Shown: positions 48,464 through 57,716 of the stretch, in pieces
Layout of the letters: the number at the start of each line of letters is the position of its first letter
Position numbering within the stretch: position 1 is the first letter of the stretch
Assembly: GCA_019913005.1 (NCBI GenBank)
Contig: JAIOHL010000124.1
Span: 95,107 to 159,106, forward strand
Length of the DNA stretch: 64,000 nt
DNA from: Anaerolineae bacterium
Lineage (GTDB): Bacteria > Chloroflexota > Anaerolineae > Aggregatilineales > J027
Reading direction: 5' to 3'
Program-made: the position numbers and the translations under genes
Notes under the pieces: model-generated
What the model was told of the DNA's origin: nothing
Seen by the model: the letters and a program-made list of their open reading frames with translations, nothing else
Databases searched by the model: none

Positions 48464-50506
48464 ATGAATTTCTATGATGTCCATGAGCGTATCGGGAAAG
48501 CCCTACTAGGTCAAAGATTAGAAACCGATGCGATCCAGCACCAGACCGCGCCTAATTTTATTGCCTTAGCGGTGCTGGCGAGTGATGCGTTATCGTCAGT
48601 CGCTTATGCCACCGAAGAAATTCTGATCATCCTAAACACAGCGGCGATTGGCTCATTTGTCCTGCTTGGTTTTCACGGGGGTGCTATCTCCATTCCAATT
48701 GCCCTTGCCATTGCTACGCTGATCGTGATCGTGACGATTTCCTATCGGCAGACCATTTTCTCCAATCCCGCCGGGGGTGGTGGCTATCGCGTCGCCAAAG
48801 AAAATTTGGGTGAAGAGTTTGCCCAAGTTACAGGTGCAGCACTTCTAACCGATTACATCTTGACTGTCGCCGTGAGTATTAGTGCTGGGGTAGCAAATGT
48901 AATCAGCGTTTTCCCTCAACTCGTTACCTATCGAGTTGAGATAACCATTCTCATTATCGTGTTTATGGCTTTCCTCAATTTGCGTGGTGTGAAGGAAAGT
49001 GCCCGTCTCTTTGCCATGCCCACATACTTCTTTCTTATTACCATCTTTCTCATGCTTGGGCTAGGCTTTTTCAAGCTGGCAACAGGCACACTGGATACAG
49101 TTCATAATGTCGAAGCCATTCAGCATGATGTTCTAACCCCCATCACCTTGCTCCTGCTCCTGCGAGCGTTTTCCTCCGGGTGCGCGGCGCTGACAGGCAT
49201 TGAGGCGATCTCGAATGACACGCAGTTGTTCCGCCAGCCGAGAGCTAAAAACGCCGCAAATACACTCGTGGTGATGAGTATCCTGCTCGTCACACTGTTC
49301 TTGAGCATTACCATCCTTGCGAACGCGATTGAAGCTGTTCCTTCCCACGAAGAAACAGTGATCAGCCAGATGGCACGTGCCGTCTACGGGGAGGAAGGAA
49401 TTGGCTATCTAGCCTATATCCTGACCATCGCAGGCGCTTTTGCTGTATTGTTTATGGCCGCTAATACGCCCTTTGCTGATTTTCCCCAACTTGCTGCACT
49501 ACATAGCGGTGATGGCTTTCTGCCCCGTCAGCTTACCTATCGAGGCCGCCGTCTCGTTTTCACATGGGGTATCCTGACACTGGCTATCTGCTCTATTGTG
49601 ATTGTGCTTGTGACTAGAGCAGTTGTAACGCGGTTGATTCCACTCTATGCAATCGGGGTGTTTCTGGGCTTTACCATCAGTCAGGCCGGCATGACGCGGC
49701 GTTTCTGGCGGGCAGGTCGGCTTAAACCGGGGCAAGTTGCACACGGGCTTGAGACCGACATCACCTATGATCCGCACTGGCTACCCAAACTGCTCATCTC
49801 CGGGACAGGCTCAAGCGTAACCTTGATTGTGATGTTCGTCTTCATCATCACCAAGTTCACCAGCGGTGCATGGTTCATCGTCCTGTTAATTCCTTCACTA
49901 GTCTGGGTCTTTTTCCGCATCCATCGCCATTACAAAGAAACGGCTGCACGACTGCATCTGGATGAAGTTCCCATTTTTGAAGAAAAGCCACAGGTTTTTG
50001 ATCCGGCTATCCATAAGGAACTGGCAATTTACTTCTGTGATACGTGGTCAAAGCTGGCGGTCAACGTTGCAGAAGCCATTTTACAGCGCAATCTACCTCT
50101 CTATATCATCCACATCAATGTGAACCCCAAACGAGCGACAACCTTCCGGGAATGGTCTGATAGAATATTAGCGAAAAACGGATGGAATCCACAGATTGCA
50201 AAGGTTGTGGAGGAGCCTTACCGAGATTTGTATGCGAGTGTCGCCCGTGTTTTGCAGGAACTCCGCGAACAATACCCGAATGTCTATTTTCAGGTCTATA
50301 TTGGGGCATTACGTACCCGTTTCCCTTATAACTGGTTACATATGTCCACCGATAAATTCCTGCGGGATGCGATGATGGAAGTTGAAAATGTAGCGTTGAA
50401 TATCAAACAGGTAAATCTAGACAGCTTACCGCTACCACCCGGATTCAAAGTTACGTTTGAACATTCGACAGATCACCATCATCAGGTGTCTCACGCCTCA
50501 TCTTAA
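48464..50506 (+). CDS. APC-superfamily transporter similar to potassium importer KimA
   Basis: LASDALSSVAYATEEILIIL, YRQTIFSNPAGGGGYRVAKENLGE, LLTDYILTVAVSISAGVANVISVFPQL, LLLRAFSSGCAALTGIEAISN resemble KimA (recalled). Confidence 0.8.
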   Translation: MNFYDVHERIGKALLGQRLETDAIQHQTAPNFIALAVLASDALSSVAYATEEILIILNTAAIGSFVLLGFHGGAISIPIALAIATLIVIVTISYRQTIFSNPAGGGGYRVAKENLGEEFAQVTGAALLTDYILTVAVSISAGVANVISVFPQLVTYRVEITILIIVFMAFLNLRGVKESARLFAMPTYFFLITIFLMLGLGFFKLATGTLDTVHNVEAIQHDVLTPITLLLLLRAFSSGCAALTGIEAISNDTQLFRQPRAKNAANTLVVMSILLVTLFLSITILANAIEAVPSHEETVISQMARAVYGEEGIGYLAYILTIAGAFAVLFMAANTPFADFPQLAALHSGDGFLPRQLTYRGRRLVFTWGILTLAICSIVIVLVTRAVVTRLIPLYAIGVFLGFTISQAGMTRRFWRAGRLKPGQVAHGLETDITYDPHWLPKLLISGTGSSVTLIVMFVFIITKFTSGAWFIVLLIPSLVWVFFRIHRHYKETAARLHLDEVPIFEEKPQVFDPAIHKELAIYFCDTWSKLAVNVAEAILQRNLPLYIIHINVNPKRATTFREWSDRILAKNGWNPQIAKVVEEPYRDLYASVARVLQELREQYPNVYFQVYIGALRTRFPYNWLHMSTDKFLRDAMMEVENVALNIKQVNLDSLPLPPGFKVTFEHSTDHHHQVSHASS

Positions 50507-50571
50507 ATTATCCAGCGCGAACGGGCTGCTAAAATAGGACTGGATGTCCTAGTACCGTTTAGCGAGACATA

Positions 50572-53235
50572 ATGAACCCATTACACTCTGAGTCCGATGC
50601 GATGCCAAGGTATGGGCACCCGAAAGATGGGGAGCGTTTACGAGGCAAGCTCAAAATCTTTCTTGGCTATGCTGCCGGGGTTGGGAAAACCTATACAATG
50701 CTGGAAGCCGCACAGCAACATCTTGAAGAAGGGGTTGCTGTTGTGGCAGGCTATGTTGAGACACACGGGCGTGCCGAAACCGATCTCCTTGCCCGTGATC
50801 TCGTATTTATCCCGCGCCAGATGATCCACTATCACGGCATCACCCTCCCAGAAATGAATCTGGATGCCATTCTGAAGCGTCTTCCGGAACTGGTTCTAAT
50901 AGATGAGCTTGCCCATTCTAATTCACCGGGTATGCGCCATACAAAACGCTATCAGGATGTAGAAGAACTTTTGAATGCGGGGATTGATGTCTACACAACG
51001 CTCAATATCCAAAATCTTGAAAGCCTGAATGATATCGTTGCACAGATTACTGGAATTGTAGTACGGGAAACAATTCCAGATCGAATTCTCGACCTAGCGG
51101 ATCAAATCGTGCTGGTTGATCTGCCACCAGAAGAATTGATCCAGCGTTTACATGAAGGCAAAGTTCATATCCCGGAACAGGCTGCACAAGTCACACAGAA
51201 ATTCTTCCGGCAAGGCAACCTGACTGCATTGCGTGAAATTGCTTTACGGCGAACGGCCCGGCGTGTGGATGAACAGATGAATACCTATATGCAGCAGCGG
51301 GCGATCAGCGGCCCTTGGGCAGCCGGGGAACGCCTGCTTGTTTCAATCAGCCCCAATCCCCTCAGCCAGCGTTTGATTCGGACTGCCAAACGTTTGGCGA
51401 AGGAACTTGATGCCGAATGGCACGCCGTTTATATTGAAACACCTGCGGACGCCCAACTTGGCGCAGAAGACAGTGCTCAAATTGCCAATAACCTGCGGCT
51501 GGCGGAGGAATTGGGCGCGAAGCTGGTCACACTGCCCGGCGACAATATTGCTGAGTCGCTGATGCAGTACGCCAACACCCATAACATTACCAAAATCATC
51601 GTTGGCAAACCGCTCAAACCACGCTGGCTGGAATTCTTCAAGGGGTCAATCGTAGATCAGCTTATTCGTAGAAGCGGCCATATTGATATTTATGTGATCA
51701 GCAGCGCCGCTCCGGTTGAACTGTCGTCGCCCCTTATTCGCCCGGCTGGTAGGTTGCATCTTAAGCGCTATCTGGCGGCTATTGGCCTCGTTTGCATGAC
51801 CTCCGTACTGGGACTGCCCCTTGCACCATTCATTTCACCTACCAATTTAGTGATGTTTTATCAGTTGGTGGTCTTGATGGCCGCCATTCGCTATGGACGC
51901 GGTGCAGCGACACTGACGGCGGTTTTGAGCGTTTTTGCGTTCAACTTCTTTTTCGTGCCACCGCGCTGGACATTTCTGGTTCACGATGCTGGCTATCTTT
52001 TGACCTTTGCAGGGCTGTTAATCGTGGGGTTGGTGAGCGCGAGGCTTGCCGCACGTGTACGAGAACATGCCAGAGCCGCCGAACAACGTGAATTGCAGGC
52101 GATGGCTCTCTATGCTTTTAGTCGTGATCTTTCTGCCAGCGTTGAGCTTAATGCGGTACTTCAAAGTGTCCTTGCTCATACCAGCCAGACATTTAATGCG
52201 GATGTGGTGATCTGGTTGTATGAACACAACACACTCGAATTGAAAATCATGACCGACCACTATCCTTTAACCACTGGCGAGGCCACCACCGCGCAGTGGG
52301 TGTATGCTCACAAGCAACCTGCTGGACACGGTACCCACACACTGCCTGCTACTGCTGGTCGTTATCTGCCACTCAAGACTGCTCAGAGTACCATTGGAGT
52401 GCTGGGAGTCCGTTTCCGGCAGGAGAAAGAGCCTACGCCAGAACGCAACCGTCTGTTAGATGCTTTTGCAAGTCAGGCTGCATTGGGGATTGATGCGACT
52501 CTACTTGCCGAAAAAGCACAGCAGACCCAACTGTTACACGAAGCTGAAAAGCTCCAGTCAGCACTGCTCAATTCGATATCACACGATCTAAGAACGCCAC
52601 TGGTATCTATCGCGGGGGCATTAAGCAGTCTGCGTGATCAAGCCAATTTTCTCGATGAAACTGCTAAATCCGAATTGATTCAAGGGGCATGGGAAGAAAC
52701 AACCCGATTAAACCAACTGGTTGGGAATTTGCTAGATATGACTCGCTTGGAGGCTAATGCAGTGTCGCTTCGCCAATCCCCCTCCGATGTCCAAGAGATG
52801 ATCGGTGTTGCGCTGTCTCATATGAAGGAGCGGTTACTCAACCACAAAGTTCGCGTTGATATTCCGCCCGACTTGCCATTGGTCTCTGCCGATTTTGTGT
52901 TGATTGTGCAGGTGATGGTCAATCTGTTGGATAATGCCGCAAAGTACACACCGCCCGGTTCGCTGATTGAGATTCAAGCCAGTGCCGACAGTTTTATCAC
53001 TATTGCCGTCATGGATCATGGAAGTGGAGTCTCACCGGAGGAGTTACCCCGAATTTTTGATAAGTTCTATCGCTCAGAAGGGGCATCCCAAGTAGCAGGT
53101 GGAACAGGTTTAGGGCTTTCGATCTGTCGAGGAATTATTGAAGCCCATAAAAACTATATCTGGGCAGAAAATCGAGAGGGGGGAGGGATGATCGTTCGAT
53201 TCACCCTGCCCATTGCCCGGCACCCAATTGGGTAA
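50572..53235 (+). CDS. kdpD: KdpD-type sensor histidine kinase with Usp domain
   Basis: LKIFLGYAAGVGKTYTMLEAAQ, GYVETHGRAET, DELAHSNSPGMRHTKRYQDVEELL; HisKA SISHDLRTPLVSIAGALSSL. Confidence 0.94.
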   Translation: MNPLHSESDAMPRYGHPKDGERLRGKLKIFLGYAAGVGKTYTMLEAAQQHLEEGVAVVAGYVETHGRAETDLLARDLVFIPRQMIHYHGITLPEMNLDAILKRLPELVLIDELAHSNSPGMRHTKRYQDVEELLNAGIDVYTTLNIQNLESLNDIVAQITGIVVRETIPDRILDLADQIVLVDLPPEELIQRLHEGKVHIPEQAAQVTQKFFRQGNLTALREIALRRTARRVDEQMNTYMQQRAISGPWAAGERLLVSISPNPLSQRLIRTAKRLAKELDAEWHAVYIETPADAQLGAEDSAQIANNLRLAEELGAKLVTLPGDNIAESLMQYANTHNITKIIVGKPLKPRWLEFFKGSIVDQLIRRSGHIDIYVISSAAPVELSSPLIRPAGRLHLKRYLAAIGLVCMTSVLGLPLAPFISPTNLVMFYQLVVLMAAIRYGRGAATLTAVLSVFAFNFFFVPPRWTFLVHDAGYLLTFAGLLIVGLVSARLAARVREHARAAEQRELQAMALYAFSRDLSASVELNAVLQSVLAHTSQTFNADVVIWLYEHNTLELKIMTDHYPLTTGEATTAQWVYAHKQPAGHGTHTLPATAGRYLPLKTAQSTIGVLGVRFRQEKEPTPERNRLLDAFASQAALGIDATLLAEKAQQTQLLHEAEKLQSALLNSISHDLRTPLVSIAGALSSLRDQANFLDETAKSELIQGAWEETTRLNQLVGNLLDMTRLEANAVSLRQSPSDVQEMIGVALSHMKERLLNHKVRVDIPPDLPLVSADFVLIVQVMVNLLDNAAKYTPPGSLIEIQASADSFITIAVMDHGSGVSPEELPRIFDKFYRSEGASQVAGGTGLGLSICRGIIEAHKNYIWAENREGGGMIVRFTLPIARHPIG

Positions 53236-53284
53236 GGCAACTGGCATCTCAGGTGCAAAAGCAACTCATAGCCAGCAAGATACC

Positions 53285-53762
53285 CTACCAACCCCCATGC
53301 AACAAAAGTGGCCTGCCCAAATTGGCGATCAAAATCCAGAGTGCTGATATGTTCGTGCCGAGCGCCAACATCCAAATCGAAAGACGTGCAGCCCTTTGCG
53401 AAGTTTATTCCACCCAAAAATCCAAATGCCTAAAAAGGTGGATTCCAAAAAGAAAGCTATTAACGCTTCAATCGCCAACGGAGCACCAAAAATATCCCCC
53501 ATAATACGGTCATATTCCGACCAGTTCATGCCGAACTGAAACTCCATGACAATCCCGGTCACGACCCCCATCGCAAAATTGATGACAAGCAGTCTGCCCC
53601 AGAACTTTGTCATATTTTCGTACTCTTCTTTGCCTGTACGCGCATAAGCCGTGTGCATAATGGCGACCAGAGTTGTGAGTCCTAACGAAAGCGGTACAAA
53701 AAAAAGAAATGATAAATTGTGGTGACAGTGAATTGCAGCCTAGAGAGGTCTAATGTATCCAT
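53285..53762 (-). pseudogene. cydA: cydA relic (cytochrome bd oxidase subunit I), frameshifted and 3'-truncated
   Basis: Start with [28 protein letters not shown] [frameshift at A8 tract 53698-53705] [108 protein letters not shown] [frameshift near 53376-53380] [19 protein letters not shown], then sequence lost. Confidence 0.88.
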
Positions 53763-53832
53763 CCAACTCCTCCTTACTGTAAGGTTCTGCCTATTCTTAC
53801 TTCATAGATTGGACAATCAAAGTAAAGAAAGT

Positions 53833-53868
53833 ATGATATATTATGATAAATATCACAAAATATATCAT
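53833..53868. promoter_or_regulatory. nested dyads including FNR/CRP-like core TGAT-N4-ATCA
   Basis: Outer arms ATGATATATT/AATATATCAT; inner TGATaaatATCA at 53844-53855; upstream of the cydA relic. Confidence 0.4.
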
Positions 53869-54062
53869 TTCATATCAAGTTTGATTGATTTCATGTCATT
53901 GCCGTATCGAGAAAACGGGTGGAAGAAAAGCGGAATCCTCGTTTTGCATTAACAAGCAAGATCGCAGATTATTACCCTAAATCAAACTTATATCATGGAG
54001 TAAACGAATCAATATCTGAATGGCAATGTAACGGGAGATAAACTGTTTTACACATCCTAAAT

Positions 54063-55412
54063 TCAGGCAGTAGGGAGGATAAAAACAAAGGTCACCCGAT
54101 TGTCGCTGCTTTCAACCACCATTGACCCGCCGTGCAAGACAACGATTTCGCGGCTGATGGCTAATCCCAAACCACTGCCAGCACTATCACGTTCAACAGC
54201 GGCATCGGCTCGCCAGAAAGGTTGAAATACCCGCACTGCATCGGTATCACTAAGCTGACTGCCCGTATTGCTCACACTGAAACGGACTCCACTAGGCACA
54301 GTTATCACTTGAAGGGCGATTTCACCCTCAGCAGGAGTATGGCGTAGGGCATTAGTGAGCAAATTGGATAATACTTGGCGTATGCGGGTGAAATCGGCCT
54401 TTACAGATGGGAGATTGGGAGCAATTTCATGGGTAAGATGGATATTGCCATCAAGGGCAAGCGGTTCAAAGGATTCCATCATTTGGCTGATAAATACGGT
54501 GGGGTCAAGTTGTGTAAACTCAAGCGGCAGGCGTTTGGCTTCGGCAAGGGTCAATACGCGCAAATCTTCGACCAACTGGGCAAGATGGATGACTTGATCG
54601 TGGGCCACCGCAATATGGGGAGTATCGAGAGGATATACTCCATCTAACATCGCCTCCAAATAACCACGCAGCACTGTGACAGGGGTACGCAGTTCATGAG
54701 CCACATCCGCTGCCATGCGCTGACGGAGTGTTTCGGCCTCAGCGAGCGCCTGTGACATCGTATTAAACTCGGCTGCCAATGTTTCCACTTCAACTGTGCC
54801 GCGTGTTTGTACTTGGCGTCCTAACTGCCCGACAGAAAGATCACGGGCAGCATAGGTCAATTCACGCAGGGGGCGGGCCAATGTCCATGCAAACACACTG
54901 CCAACTACTAGGGCCAAAAGAGTTGCTCCGACCCCTGCAACCGTGAGCCAGCGATTCGATTCCTCCAAAAAAGCAACCTCGGCTGACCCCAGCGCCTGCG
55001 CACCGGGGGTTTGACGGAATAACCAGCCGACTTGAGTATCTTCTTGCATCAGAGGAAATGCCTTCTCAAGCGTGTCATCTGAGAGGTGCTTCCCCACTTG
55101 GGTCGGATCAGTTGAAGCCATAACGATGCCATTCTGGTCGGCGATGGAAAAAGTCGCCCCACGTCCTGAGCCACCACCATTGCCAGAGCCACGCCCGCTC
55201 AGAACGGTTTCTACTCCCTCCCATGAATCGTTGGTCACATAGTAGTTTTCAAGGCGGGTGATTTGTTCAGGGTCGGGTTCATTCGCGCGGGTATTGACAT
55301 ACTGACGGAAACTGGCATCAACCGTGCGTTGTACGGACAGCACCATCGCCCCAATCCCAACCCATGCCGAGAGAAGAAATGCCAATGAGAGGCGCACTGA
55401 GAGCCGTTTCAT
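54063..55412 (-). CDS. Sensor histidine kinase (HAMP, HisKA, HATPase)
   Basis: MAADVAHELRTPVTVLRGYLEAML; LTNALRHTPAEGEI; GSGLGLAISREIVVLHGG. Confidence 0.95.
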   Translation of the reverse strand: MKRLSVRLSLAFLLSAWVGIGAMVLSVQRTVDASFRQYVNTRANEPDPEQITRLENYYVTNDSWEGVETVLSGRGSGNGGGSGRGATFSIADQNGIVMASTDPTQVGKHLSDDTLEKAFPLMQEDTQVGWLFRQTPGAQALGSAEVAFLEESNRWLTVAGVGATLLALVVGSVFAWTLARPLRELTYAARDLSVGQLGRQVQTRGTVEVETLAAEFNTMSQALAEAETLRQRMAADVAHELRTPVTVLRGYLEAMLDGVYPLDTPHIAVAHDQVIHLAQLVEDLRVLTLAEAKRLPLEFTQLDPTVFISQMMESFEPLALDGNIHLTHEIAPNLPSVKADFTRIRQVLSNLLTNALRHTPAEGEIALQVITVPSGVRFSVSNTGSQLSDTDAVRVFQPFWRADAAVERDSAGSGLGLAISREIVVLHGGSMVVESSDNRVTFVFILPTA

Positions 55413-56098
55413 TTTCCCTCCCGCATCCGATAGCCTACACCAAAGACGGTCTCAATGTACTGCGGTTCGCGCGGGTCGGTCTCGATCTTGGCCCGCAGAT
55501 TTTTGATATGTACGTCAATGGCCCGTTCAAACGCGGCAAAACTTTGTCCTTGTAAGCGATCTAGCAGTTCCACGCGAGAAAATACGCGCCCCGGTCTGGC
55601 AATCAGCGTCGCCAATAACTCAAATTCGGTAGGCGTTAATTCGATGCGTGTGCCAGCACGTGTGACGGTATGGGTTTCGCTGTTGACTTCCAATTCGCCC
55701 ACACGCCAAACCGGGGCAACATTACCCAGTTCACCATAGGTGCGTCGCAGCAAAGCCCGCACATGAGCGACCAATACACGCGGGCTAAATGGTTTGGTGA
55801 TATATTCATCCGCACCGATTTCCAAACCAGTCACATGGTCAATGTCGTCTACTCGCGCGGTCAAAAATAGCAGCGGAACTTGACTTTCCTTACGAATTAG
55901 ACGGGCGGCTTCCCATCCATCCATCTCCGGCATCATTACATCCAAGATAACAAGGGCCGGGTTTTCATGACGGAAGGCAAAAACCGCCTCCCGTCCATTT
56001 TTCACCGTGACGACCTGCAAACCCGCCTCCATTAGATAGGCTCTCACGGTATCCAATATCGTCTGTTCATCGTCGGCGACCAATATTTTATGTACCAT
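55409..56098 (-). CDS. OmpR-family response regulator
   Basis: MVHKILVADDEQTILDTVRAYLMEAG from ATG at 56098; LVILDVMMPEMDGWEAARLIRKES; winged helix. The ORF-track start at 56236 overlaps the cytochrome gene. Confidence 0.95.
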   Translation of the reverse strand: MVHKILVADDEQTILDTVRAYLMEAGLQVVTVKNGREAVFAFRHENPALVILDVMMPEMDGWEAARLIRKESQVPLLFLTARVDDIDHVTGLEIGADEYITKPFSPRVLVAHVRALLRRTYGELGNVAPVWRVGELEVNSETHTVTRAGTRIELTPTEFELLATLIARPGRVFSRVELLDRLQGQSFAAFERAIDVHIKNLRAKIETDPREPQYIETVFGVGYRMREGK

Positions 56099-56136
56099 CC
56101 CACTGTCCTTTCTGGCACAGCCATTATTATACGCGG

Positions 56137-57198
56137 CTAGGGCTGTGCGGGTGCGACAATCGGCGCGGTTGGCGCTAGGCTGCGTAAATAGGCTGTAATC
56201 GCGGCAATATCGGCGTCGGTCAGATAGCCTCCCCATGCAGGCATGTTAGTTCCTGTTACTCCACCTGCGATGATTTGCTGAATGGCGGCATCTGGGGTCT
56301 GATTGAGGAAGGTCTGATTATTCAGAGCAGGGGCAATCGCCGAACCATAGCCATCTATCCCATGACACTGGGTACACAACAAATTGAATAACTGCTGTCC
56401 TTTAGCGGTGGCTTCGGGGCTGGTATCCAATGGCGCGGTTTCGATGACAGGCAAGTTCACCCCAATCGTATTGAGTTCACCCCACCCACTGATCAATGCA
56501 ACAACGGCCTGCTGTTGATTGACATCAAGGGCGCTAGTCCATGAAGCCATAAGTGTACCCGGTACACCCTCTTGGATAATCCGTGCAATGTCGGCATCGC
56601 TCAATCGCATCCGTAATTCATCGGTATTGAGGGCGGGGGCGAGAGTTGAACCCTCCCCATTTGCACCGTGACAGGCTGCGCAGTTTTCTGCATAGATTGT
56701 TAACCCTTCGGCAAGTACATCCCCATTGGGTAACACCTGCACCATTGCCAACGTTTCGGCAGGAATCTCAGCGACCACAATTTTCGGCGGCGTCAAATCA
56801 AGTTCCGCCACTCGTGTCGCAACCGTATCCCATGTATCCGCTCGCAACATGGCGACTAGACTTTCAATTTGCATGGCGGTGAGAGTACCCCCCTCTTCAA
56901 CCCCAAAGGCTGCCATTGCGGTGTTATAGCGTCCACGTTCGACGGTATTGAAGATGGTTCGCTCGTCCATGCCAACTACCGCAGTGAGTGGAGGATAGGC
57001 CGCGATGCCTTCACCGCTTGCCCCATGACAGGCTACGCAGTTCACAGCATAGAGGTCTGTGCCTTCCGTGACCATGGCCGCCTGCAATTCTGCTGCTGCA
57101 TCCGCCTGACGATCTGATTCGCGGGCCAGTGCGATGCTAAATGCCGCCGAAATCATCAACGTCCCAATTAAGGCAATCCACATCGTTTGCCGAGTCAT
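56137..57198 (-). CDS. membrane-anchored triheme cytochrome c
   Basis: N-terminal hydrophobic anchor and three CXXCH motifs (CVACHG, CAACHG, CTQCHG). Confidence 0.93.
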   Translation of the reverse strand: MTRQTMWIALIGTLMISAAFSIALARESDRQADAAAELQAAMVTEGTDLYAVNCVACHGASGEGIAAYPPLTAVVGMDERTIFNTVERGRYNTAMAAFGVEEGGTLTAMQIESLVAMLRADTWDTVATRVAELDLTPPKIVVAEIPAETLAMVQVLPNGDVLAEGLTIYAENCAACHGANGEGSTLAPALNTDELRMRLSDADIARIIQEGVPGTLMASWTSALDVNQQQAVVALISGWGELNTIGVNLPVIETAPLDTSPEATAKGQQLFNLLCTQCHGIDGYGSAIAPALNNQTFLNQTPDAAIQQIIAGGVTGTNMPAWGGYLTDADIAAITAYLRSLAPTAPIVAPAQP

Positions 57199-57716
57199 GC
57201 CACACCTCCTGCGTAAACCAGATCGTCCGCACTCGTTTTGTCTCGGCTAATCGCTTTCCCGGTATCCACCTTCACCATACCGTCCTCAATCGTGACCACA
57301 AACCGATCCAATGGGCGCGGCGCAGGGGGATTTATCACCGTGCCATCCCTCTCGAAGGCAGATGCATGGCAGGGGCAGACAAAACGCCCCTCCGCTGGGT
57401 TCCAAGGCACCGCACAGCCAAGATGGGTACATTTGCGATAGAGTGCCAAAAATCCACCGTCCGACATCCGCACCAGATAAAACCGTCCCTGTGTAAATGG
57501 CGTGACACTCCCGACAGGGAATGAATCCACCAACCCGGCCTCAAAACCCCCCCCGAACTCGCCCTCTACGATACGCGGGGCAAAGAAACTCAAACCAACA
57601 CCCGCCGCCTCGACCAGTGCCAACGCTCCGGCTGCCCCCCACGCAATTTTAAGGAAATCACGGCGTGACACCGTATTTTCAACATGTACCCTATCCGTCA
57701 TCACTGCACCTCCCAT
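57195..57716 (-). CDS. Rieske [2Fe-2S] protein of cytochrome bc complex
   Basis: CTHLGCAVPWN ... CPCHASAFERDG cluster-binding motifs; N-terminal anchor. Confidence 0.95.
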   Translation of the reverse strand: MGGAVMTDRVHVENTVSRRDFLKIAWGAAGALALVEAAGVGLSFFAPRIVEGEFGGGFEAGLVDSFPVGSVTPFTQGRFYLVRMSDGGFLALYRKCTHLGCAVPWNPAEGRFVCPCHASAFERDGTVINPPAPRPLDRFVVTIEDGMVKVDTGKAISRDKTSADDLVYAGGVA

